From Myotis daubentonii (taxonomy: Eukaryota; Chordata; Mammalia; Chiroptera; Vespertilionidae): a stretch of 64,000 nucleotides of DNA. A program made the translations under genes and the position numbers. The notes below the pieces were generated by a model. The model saw only the letters and a program-made list of their open reading frames with translations, made no database searches and was not told the DNA's origin. Below, in pieces: positions 47,836-64,000 of the stretch (the first letter of the stretch is position 1; the number at the start of each line of letters is the position of its first letter). The stretch is taken from NCBI RefSeq assembly GCF_963259705.1, contig NC_081861.1:103437226-103501225 (forward strand), given 5' to 3'.

Positions 47836-48429
47836 TAATTCTTTAAAATGTAGTTAATGTCTTTTCTTTCTAGAAAAGAGTACTTAGGGCTATAGATTTG
47901 AGTGGGTACAATTTTGGCTACTGAAATTAACCAATAGTCACAACCAGCAAGTGTTCATTGATATCAGGAACAATGTTTAACCTAACACAAGAGAAAGAGT
48001 CTAAAGTAATGGCCCCTTTTGTATGAAGCTTATACTCTTAGGTAAGTGAGTAGCCATCACAGAATGTGAAGTTATTAAAAGTCACCAACATCTTATCCAA
48101 AGTTAGTTCTTAGTGACCTCCCATAACTGTGTGTGGTTATTTTTTATGAAAAAAATAAACACATGAACAAGTTTGAAATTGCTATGGTCCTGAAAGCTCT
48201 TACAAAAAGTTAAACTTACATGTAAGCCAATTATGGGGTATTTATAAAAGATTACTTGATATAATATCAAAAGAGAATTAAAATATAGGTTGCTATAATT
48301 TGTAAATGGTGGAGGTGGGAGTAAGGGCAGAATTAAGCTCATAATTTTAGACCTATTGTAGGTACACCAAAGCTAAATAAGTAATGTTAATTGTTCACAC
48401 TAAGTATACCTTTAATGAGAAACAGTGGT
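47836..48429. other. No gene or repeat recognised
   Basis: Unique-looking sequence downstream of ITM2A. Confidence 0.5.
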
Positions 48430-49099
48430 TGAATGTGGTGAAATTTATTATAGGTTATAGAATTCATACAACCTAAATTTCTTCCAGCATTCAGCATTTC
48501 TACAGTTTTGTGGGTTTTACAATACAGATATCAATGAGAAAGAATCACTGCATTAGTGAAAATGACTTCTTTATGAAAAAATGTTCACATGTAAGTCGTA
48601 TTTATTACTGAATACCTAACATAAATGGAAAGAGGTAATTTCTAAATTTAGGAAAGTTGCACAAAATAAAATAAAAAACAACAATGACAAGATATTTGAC
48701 ATATTTTACAGAAAAATGGTCAAAACAAATTTAAATATTTAAATTTAAAACATGCTCTACCTTATGACTTAGTGAAGAGTAATTTAAGAAAGAGCACAAA
48801 GGATGGGATTTATTGTCAGGATGTTAGCTGACATAATTCACGCTGCTTTCAGAAAACTAAACCCTATAAATTCATAAGAAAAATATAATCATTATTTAAT
48901 TTTAGTATCCAACAAGCAATTCCACTTAAACTAAAAATTAACAGAGCTTACAGTGGTTAGTAGGGTTGCCCCCCTTTTATTTTAGTATAAGGAATAAATG
49001 CATGAGTAAATATCTTGAGTATCACACATAATTTAATGTTGAAGTCATATTGTAATTCTCTGACTTCTTATTACTAAGAATTCTCTTTTGTGTTGCTTC
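48430..49099 (-). other. ITM2A: ITM2A 3' UTR (inferred extent)
   Basis: Non-coding sequence downstream of the TGA. Minus-strand AATAAA hexamers occur at 48814-48809, 48606-48601 and 48449-48444. The last would give a 3' UTR of about 670 nt, reasonable for this gene. No recognisable repeat interrupts the interval. Which site is used cannot be told from sequence alone. Confidence 0.45.
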
Positions 49100-56499
<7,400 letters not shown>

Positions 56500-56700
56500 T
56501 ATTTCCATTTTTTTCAGATGAATAGATCAAAACTCTGGTAACAATCAAGGCACTGTAAGATTAAATGCTAAGTATGTGACATTGAGCAAATCACCTCATC
56601 TACTTGGGCCTCAATTTCTTCCTCTGTAAAATGGTGCAATATTTTCATTATGTTGCTGTGAGGATCATTTAGGATAATGCAGGAGAAAACATCTTTTCAA
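56500..56700 (+). mobile_element. MIR SINE
   Basis: gacattgagcaaatcacctc, ctcaatttcttcctctgtaa, aatggtgcaat. Confidence 0.8.
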
Positions 56701-57863
56701 TTATGAAAAGGATAGGAGAGTGAAATTGTTGGATACACTAGGATTCTTATTTTAGTCTGTAACATAACCATTTTTCAAGGTTATAAGAACAATCTATTTT
56801 ATTATTATTATTATTATTGTCTGAAGTTTTACATATGTGTCCTTTTCCCCCAATTGACCCCCTCCTCCATCCCTTCCCAGCCCAGGCAAACCCCCACCAC
56901 CTCAGTGTCTGTGTCCATTGGTCATGCTAATATGCATGCAAATAAGTCCTTTGCTTGCTCTCTAACCCCCACTCCCCTACCATTTGTCTCTAGATCGATC
57001 TATTCTTGTTCATCAAATTACATTGATTATTATATCCCACATATTAGTGCGATCATGTGATGTGTATCTTTCTCCAACTGGTTTATTTCACATAGCATAA
57101 TGCTCTCCAGTTCCATCCATGCTGTTTGCAAATGATAAAAGTTCCTTCTTTTTAATAGAGGCATACTATTCCATTGTGTAGATGTACCACAGGTATTTAA
57201 TCCGCTCATCTGCTGATGGGCACTTAGGCTGTTTCCAAATCTTAGCTATTGTAAATTGTGCTGCTATGAACATAGAGGTGCATATATCCTTTCTGATTGG
57301 TGTTTCTGTTTTCTTGGGATATAGTCCTAAAAGTGGTATCACTGGGTCAAATGGGAGTTCCATTTTTAGTTTTTTGAGGAAACTCCATACTGTTCCCACA
57401 GTGGCTGCACCAATCTGCATTCCCACCAGCAGTGCACAAGGGTTCCTTTTTCTCCACATCCTTGCCAGCACTTGTCATGTGTTGATTTGTTGATGATAGC
57501 CATTCTGACAGGTGTGAGATGGTATCTCATTGTTTTAATTTGTATCTCTCAGATGATTAGTGACTTTGAGCATGTTTTCATATGCCTCTGGGCCTTCTGT
57601 ATGTCCTCTTTAGAATAGTGTCTATTTAGATCCTTTGACCATTTTTTTTTATTGGATCGTTTATCTTCCTTTTGTTAAGTTGAATGAGTTCTCTATAAAT
57701 TTTGGAGATTAAAACCTTATATGAAATATCATTGGCAAATATGTTCTCCCATGCAGTGGGCTTTCTTGTTGTTTTGTTGATGGTTTCTTTTGCTGTGCAG
57801 AAGCTTTTTATTTTGATGTAGTCCCATTTGTTTATTTTCTCTGTAGTCTCCATTGCCTTAGGA

Positions 57864-58099
57864 CAGTGATGGCGAACCTATGACACGCGTGTCAGAGGTG
57901 ACATGAGACCTCATTTTTTTTGGTTGATTTTTCTTTGTTAAATGGCATCTAAATATATAAAATAAATATCAAAAATATAAGTCTTTGTTTTACTATGGTT
58001 GCAAATATCAAAAAATTTCTATATGTGACACGGCACCAGAGTTAAGTTAGGGTTTTTCAAAATGCTGACATGCCGAGCTCAAAAGGTTTGCCATCACTG
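57864..58099 (-). mobile_element. hAT MITE, family A (second copy)
   Basis: 236 bp, ends close to CAGTGATGGCGAACC, 8-bp duplication ccttagga (57856-57863) and ccctagga (58100-58107), one change. Reverse orientation relative to 21937-22171. Confidence 0.93.
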
Positions 58100-58317
58100 C
58101 CCTAGGAGCTGTGTCTGTAAAAATATTGCTATGACATATGTCTTCTATTTTGCTGCCTATGGAGTCTTGTAGGATTTTTATGGTTTCCCGTCTTACATTC
58201 AAGTCCTTTAGCCATTTTGAGTTTGTTTTGTGTATGATGTAAGTTAGTGGTCTAGTTTAGTTTTTTTTGCATGTATCTGTCTAAATTTCCCAGCACCATT
58301 TATTAAAGAGACTGTTT

Positions 58318-58923
58318 GACCCAGTGGTCCCACTTCTAGGAATATATCCCAAGAAACCAGAAACACCAATCAGAAAGGATATATGCATCCCTATGTTCAT
58401 AGCAGCACAATTTACCATAGCTAAGACTTTGGAAACAGCCTAAATGCCCATCAGCAGATGAGTGGATTAGAAAACTGGATTAATATTCCATCTACACAAT
58501 GGACTACTATGCTGCTGTAAAAAGGAAGGAATTATTACCAATTGCAACAGCATGGATGGAACTGGAGAGCATTATGCTAAGTGAAATAAGCCAGTCAATG
58601 AAAGAAAAATATCACATGGTCTCACTCATTTATGGATAATAAAGACCATTATTAACTGATGAACAAAAATAGATACAGAGGCAGAGCAGCATTGAACAGA
58701 CTGTCAAACTACAGTGGGAAGCCTGGGGAGGGTTGGGGGGGTGGTAAGAGATCAACGAAAAGACTTGTATGCATACATATAAGAATAACCAATGGACACA
58801 AGACGCTGCGGGGTAGGGGAGGCCGAGGGAATGTAAAGGGGGGGAGAAAGGAGACATATGTAATACTCTTTGTAATACTTTAAGTAATAAAACTAAATTT
58901 AAAAAATAAAAAATAATAAAAAT
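58318..58923 (+). mobile_element. LINE-1, 5'-truncated, inside antisense L1
   Basis: Sense ORF2 end and 3' UTR with A-rich tail. Flanking repeat close to agactgttt at 58309-58317 and 58924-58932. The host antisense L1 continues after it. Confidence 0.85.
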
Positions 58924-60124
58924 AGACTGTTTTGACTCCATTGTATGCTCTTGCCTCCTTTGTCAAATATTAATTGAGCATAATAGCTTGGGTCGATTTC
59001 TGGGTTCTCTGCTCTGTTCCATTGGTCTATATATCTGTTCTTGTGCCAGTACCTGGCAGTTTTGAGAACCATGGCTTGGTAATATAGCTTGATATTTGGT
59101 ATTGTGATCCCTCCAACTTTGTTCTTCTTTCTCAGGATTGCTGTGGCTATTCAGGGTCTTTTGATTCCAGATGAATTTTTGGAGAGTTTGTTCTAGTTTT
59201 TTGAAATATGCTGTTGGTATTTTAATGGGGATTGCATTGAATCTGTAGATTGCTTTGGGTAGTATGGGCATTTTAATTATATTGATTCTACCAATCCATG
59301 AACACGGTATGTTCTTCCATTTGTTTACGTCTTTCTAGATCTCTTTTTTCAATGTCCTGAAGTTTTCCACGTACAGGTCTTTTATGTCCTTAGTTAAGTT
59401 TATTCCTAGGTATCTTAATTTTTTTTGGTGCTATGGTAAATGGGATTTTTTATTTTTCATTTCTCTTTTGTGGGTTACTTATTGGCGTGTAAAAAGTTCA
59501 TAGATTTCTGGGTGTTAATTTTGTATCCTGCTACATTGCCAAATTCATTTATTAGGTCTAGTAGTTTTTTGATGGAATCTTTGGAGTTTTCTATGTATAG
59601 TATCATGTGATCTGCGAAAAAGGACAGTTTTATTTCTTCTTTCCAATTTGGATGGCTTTTTTTTCTTCTTCTTATCTGATCACTATGGCTAGCACTTCCA
59701 GTACTATATTGAACAGCAGTGGTGAAAGTGGGTGTCCTTGTCTTGCTCTCATTCTTAGGGGAAATGAGTTTAGTTTTTGGCCATTGAGTATGATGTTGGC
59801 TGTAGGTTTGTCATTTAAGGCTTTTATTATGTTGAGGTATGATCCTTCCATTCCCACTTTGCTGAGAGTTTTTATCAAGAAAGGGTGCTGTATTTTGTCA
59901 AATGCTTTTTCTGCATCGATTGATATGATTATGTGACTTTTGTCTCTCAGTTTATGTGATGTATCACATTATTTGATTTATGGATGTTGTATCATCCTTG
60001 CATCCGTGGAATAAATCCCACTTGGTCATGGTGTACAATCTTTCTAACGTAATACTGAAAACTTACTGCCTTGTGCTGTGATTAGCTATGGGAATACAGT
60101 GGTGAGCAAAGCAGACATATAAGT

Positions 60125-60640
60125 TGCCGGGGACCAATTCCAGCATGTCATAATTTCGAGAGTTTCATCAAAAGGTTGATGAGACTTGGGAACTCAACAG
60201 GGTTGAGTCATACCTGTAGTCACCTGTTGGGAATGGCTAAAGGCATTTCCCCAAACCTGAATAGGAAACTGATTGCGGCTGCCAGACAGCTAAAAGGCAT
60301 CTTAGTCTACGTGTTATTGCCTCCTACTGGCCAAACACCTGAACAGCTGTAGGCTAATTCCCCCAAACTGACAATGCTTCTGTACCCCTTGAAACCTTAC
60401 CCTTTGAAGTGTATTATCTCCACCTTGCCTTAGGACAAATTGTGTTAATAAAAAGCAAGGGTCCTAGACAAGGAGGTAGTCTTCAGTTCCTTTAGCTGAA
60501 GGTACTCTGACCCCCAATGCCTTTCAAAATTATATCTCATCTCCAGACTCTTTATTACTCTCTGGATTCCTATGTCATCTATGCACAGCCTTTTCCAGAT
60601 TCCTAAACCCTTCTTGATGCTGGGACAAGAACCCCGGCCA
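60125..60640 (+). mobile_element. Probable class II (ERVK-like) LTR
   Basis: About 516 bp, starting TGCCGGGG and ending CCCCGGCCA, short inverted ends. AATAAA near 60449 is followed by GT/CT-rich sequence. No clear flanking duplication, and no coding region or primer-binding site seen after it, so solo status is inferred. Confidence 0.6.
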
Positions 60641-60837
60641 TATGTTGCATCATTGGCAATGACATATTTGTCATAATTTCTCCAGTTTTTATAGAGGGAG
60701 CACTGATCTTGTACTGTGGAGTGGGATATAGCAATTTTACAAAGCAACAGAGTAGTTCCCCCCACAGCCAATGATACTATGAATGCTTTAATTCCTAGCT
60801 AGCCTACAATGGCTTCAGATACAGAATTCTATCTATA

Positions 60838-61964
60838 GCTGTAATATAAAAGGCTAAGTGACTGACTTTATGTCCATCTGACCATGTGACCTACCGGCCG
60901 GCTCATGTGATGTGCACTGGCAATTTAAAAATAAATGTTGACTTGTGCATGCACAATACATAAAAATCTCTCGCTGGCACCAATTGCATGTGTGTGTTTT
61001 GATCTGTCATTATTGATCGTGAATTTGGTTGTTTTTCTTGACGTTCTGAAAATACTCGATAGATATTTTCACACCTATTTTAATGATGATTCCATCAATT
61101 CAACAGATGATGCTGAAAAGGAAAATTTTCCCATCGAATTTAATAGTATTACTCCTTCAGGAATGCCATGTCATAAATTAAAATTGAAAGTAGGTGCACT
61201 CATCATGCTACTGAGAAATCTTAATAGTAAATGGGTCTTTGTAATGGTACTAGATTTATTATCAAAAGATTGCGACCTAACATAATCGAAGTTGAAGTAT
61301 TAACAGGATCTGCGGAAGGAGAGGTTGTTCTGATTCCAAGAATTGATTTGTCCCCATCTGACACTGGCCTCCCATTTAAATTAATTTGAAGACAGTTTCT
61401 CATGATGCCAGCATTTGCAATGACTATTAATAAATCACAAGGACAAACTCTAGACAGAGTAGGAATATTCCTGCCTGAACCTGTTTTCAGACATGGTCAG
61501 TTATATGTTGCTTTCTCTCGAGTTCGAAGAGCGTGTGACATTAAAGTTGTAAATACTTCATCACAAGCGAAATTAGTCAAGTACTCTGAAAGAGTTTTTA
61601 CTCTTAATGTGGTGTACAGGGAGATATTAGAATAAGTTTAATCAATTTATCAGTCATTGTTTTTATCAATGTTGTTTTTATATCATGTCTTTGTTGTTTT
61701 TATATCATGTTGTTATTGTTTATTTATTAATCAATTTATATATTATTTTCATACACATTTTACTAATGTCCTTTCATCTCTGACACTTCTATTATAAAGA
61801 AAGGGCAAATAGCTACATTAAAATATTTTGTACTTTAATTTTATAATACTATATTTTATATACTATTTTGACATGTAATTTTTGCAGTAATGTAATTACC
61901 TCACGAATCTTTCTTCTAATTAATCTCCTTTCAATGTGCATGAATCTGTGCACCAGGCCACTAG
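60838..61964 (+). mobile_element. Internally deleted Helitron with helicase remnant
   Basis: 1,127 bp. Starts TC (TCTATCTATAGCTGTAATAT) and ends CTAG followed by T, with hairpin gtgcatgaatctgtgcacc about 11 bp before the end. The interior encodes the last part of a Helitron Rep/Helicase. The Rep domain and most helicase motifs are gone. Confidence 0.85.
61060..61635 (+). pseudogene. Helitron Rep/Helicase C-terminal remnant (Pif1-type)
   Basis: Rolling-circle transposon helicase piece ending at TAA 61633-61635. Visible: TPSGMPCHKLKLKVGA, then, after a frame change near 61228-61232, an internal TGA at 61387-61389, and a final open part with [16 protein letters not shown] and [10 protein letters not shown], the late superfamily-1 helicase motifs of Pif1-like proteins. 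Two lesions at least, so no full product. The N-terminal replication initiator is absent. Confidence 0.9.
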
Positions 61965-61965
61965 T

Positions 61966-62255
61966 TTTAAAAGATTAGTCTGACAGCAAGTTGGACTGGC
62001 ATACCAGTTAGGAGGCACTCCCATATTCTAGGTGAGAGGTGGTGGGATATATTGATGATTTCACTATTTAAAATAAAGGAGTTCTTCCAGAGATATTTTG
62101 GAGCCACACTTTATAAGGCCTGGTACATGAATAAATCATATGGAGAAGAAAATTTAGAAAAAATAATCCTGTTTTGAATAACGAGGAATGCAAAATTAGG
62201 GAAATTATGATGCCCTTGATAACAATTCTAAACCTTTTTTGGGCATGTCATAAAC
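61966..62255. other. No gene or repeat recognised
   Basis: Unique-looking spacer. Confidence 0.5.
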
Positions 62256-62458
62256 TAGGTTTCTGTGCTAAGCCCACTAAACTTATTATTCCATTTAATC
62301 TCTACTACCACCCTGTGGGATATTATATCCCCCATTTTATTGAGGAAGAAAAGGAATTTCCAAGAGTTTAGATGACTTGCCCAAGATCAAATTCTAACCC
62401 AGGTGGTCTGATTCTAGTGTTTATACTCTTAAACACTATATTGTCTGGCTGCTACTAA
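62256..62458 (+). mobile_element. MIR SINE
   Basis: ccatttaatctctactacca, ccccattttattgaggaag, gatgacttgcccaagatc, ggtggtctgattctag. Confidence 0.85.
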
Positions 62459-63479
62459 AAGAAATGGGAACATCAAGAAAGAGGCTTGCTTTAAAGTAGG
62501 GAAAATAGTCAGCATATTCTGTAGGGAAATGAAGCGTGATTCCTTGCCTATTTTACAGATTCCTGCCTAACATTTTGTTCAGGACTAAAAACACTTGACA
62601 CCATTTTAAAACTTTACTGGCCATAGGCTACTCATGTTAAAGCATATTTCTCCTGAGTTGTGCAGTTGCTTTTATCTGCAGAGAAGCAGACAGGGAGAGC
62701 TGGCCAGCCATCTGCTTCTGGTATAATTCCAGGAATTTGGTTTTAGTACTTAAAGATCCAGGCCATTTCAATATCTACTGTTTCCCTGCATATGTAACAC
62801 AGCCCTAGGAGCATAGCTAGGGCTTCTCACACAAAGTAATAGAGAACAACTCAGTTTCTGGAATAGATTTTTTTTTCTTGACTCTATTGAAGGTTTTCTT
62901 TGTAGGCTAGTAACTATGATAATAGAAGGATGAAACATTTACTTAAATATAAGGATATATTTCAGTCTCTCTCCACAGTGATTTGGTTTTATAATCAAGG
63001 TTAAGAGAAGTTTTAACACATTCTAATTTATAAAAATCACTTTTTTTTTCCATTTGGAGCAACTTAAAAATATAGTGACATTATTTGTATTTTCAATGCA
63101 CCTTTTCCAAATTGTGTAAAAATTATTACCTTGTTGCAGAATATCTGGGGAATTTTTAAAATACAGTTATAAATCGATACCTGAATATTTCTTATCTGAT
63201 CAAACTTTACAGAAAGTTCCAGGCCTGAGTACTACAAAGGAGAAATTCATATCTAGCCACACAAGTGCTTTTGAGAATGTCCAATCGGTTCAGTTGCTCT
63301 ATACTATATTACTGATTAAATAATAAGATGTCATTTTTATTTCAGAGTTATGTTCCTATTCTATGAAAGCACAGACATTTGCATTTACATCAATGATTGT
63401 TAAACCAGATATTATTTTTGCTCACATGTTTTATTTCTTTGGTGGCTGAACATATTCTGCTCTTAGTTTAGTCTTAAAG
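62459..63479. other. No gene or repeat recognised
   Basis: Unique-looking AT-rich sequence. Confidence 0.5.
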
Positions 63480-63491
63480 AACACATAATCC

Positions 63492-63717
63492 AGTCCTAAC
63501 CTGTCTGGCTCAGTGGATAGAGCGTCGGCCTGCGGACTGAAAGGTCCCAGGTTCCATTCTGGTCAAGGGCATGTACCTTGGTTGCAGGCACCTCCCCAGT
63601 AGGGAGTGTGCAGGAGGCAGTTGATCTATGTTTCTCTCTCATTGATGTTTCTAACTCTCTAACCCTCTCCCTTCCTCTTTATAAAAAAATCAATAAAATA
63701 TATTTTTTAAAAAACCA
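63492..63717 (+). mobile_element. VES-type SINE (well preserved)
   Basis: Head cctgtctggctcagtggata. Perfect 12-bp duplication aacacataatcc at 63480-63491 and 63718-63729. Confidence 0.96.
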
Positions 63718-63729
63718 AACACATAATCC

Positions 63730-64000
63730 CAAATTGTTTTATGACACATGAATCAACTTATTTTTGAAAGGCAATTTTTTTTAATTTTTATTTCAATATT
63801 TTAGATTAACTCCAATATATTCATATTCTGAAGCATTTAATCTTTTTTCAAAGAATGATGTCATATGTAAATATTGAGGCCAAAAGAGAATACACAACAA
63901 GGGATGTTCTAAGTTAGATTGTTGTCAGGTCAGTGGCACAGTCAGTCCCAACAAATTAAATCAGATCATGACTGGAAAATCCTGCTTGACAATTTCCTAA
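63730..64000. other. No gene or repeat recognised
   Basis: Unique-looking AT-rich sequence to the window end. Confidence 0.5.

Larger units (their letters stand above)
56790..60060 (-). mobile_element. LINE-1, antisense, with two later insertions
   Basis: 3' end at the left with a (TTA)n/poly-T edge. The ORF2 C-terminus reads leftward, then the RT region (minus strand 59672-59878: [19 protein letters not shown]). Carries a hAT MITE at 57864-58099 and a sense L1 at 58318-58923. Frames are broken. Confidence 0.87.

Noticed and set aside
60445..60771. 108-codon minus-strand frame
   Set aside because: It crosses the LTR edge and is antisense to the LTR's own polyadenylation signal; no reliable similarity.

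Overview
The window is mammalian nuclear DNA, AT-rich and dominated by interspersed repeats. Its repeat set points to a vespertilionid bat. It holds about 17 copies of a tRNA-derived SINE of the bat VES type, three Helitrons with HeliBat-like ends, hAT and TA-flanked MITEs with recognisable ends, a mariner with a decayed transposase, and many LINE-1 pieces. Helitrons and recent DNA transposons in this number are known among mammals mainly from vespertilionid bats. The species call is inference.

The only intact protein-coding gene I can support is ITM2A (integral membrane protein 2A) on the minus strand, 49100-54672. It has six coding exons with consensus GT-AG junctions. Together they give 792 nt, i.e. 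263 codons plus a stop, which is the family's normal length. ITM2A is X-linked in placental mammals, so this is probably X-chromosome sequence. A core promoter candidate lies near 54785-54860 and a 3' UTR runs down to about 48430.

Layout. 1-6800: stacked LINE-1 fragments, including a twin-primed (5'-inverted) L1 and an unusual 231-bp inverted duplication inside L1 ORF2, with two VES copies. 6800-14640: mostly unique sequence with MIR, MER5-like and VES copies and a 230-bp TA-flanked MITE (12838-13067). 14730-16676: a 5'-truncated sense L1. 16680-21460: mostly unique. 21460-25850: a nested accessory block with a Helitron inside a VES tail and a hAT MITE inside that Helitron, a second hAT MITE inside another VES, an RPL9 retrocopy and a CNN3 retrocopy. 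24945-29870: antisense and sense L1 blocks. 32755-34640: an antisense L1 split by a 1,070-bp GC-rich solo LTR. 36178-41759: two more twin-primed L1s flanking a mariner (38700-39950). 42430-43480: probable ancient ERVL pol remnant. 44440-47830: L2, L1 3' ends and a 215-bp Helitron. 48430-54860: ITM2A. 56790-60060: antisense L1 carrying two later insertions. 60125-60640: a probable class II LTR. 60838-61964: a Helitron retaining the C-terminal part of its helicase gene. 61965-64000: MIR, VES and unique sequence.

I see no operon, CRISPR array, tRNA or rRNA gene, or multi-gene system. The most informative content is the well-preserved insertion record: target-site duplications, empty-site reconstructions and inversion breakpoints. 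The other point of interest is a change at the dibasic Lys-Arg position of ITM2A. Repeat family names come from recognised sequence patterns, not from a database search.
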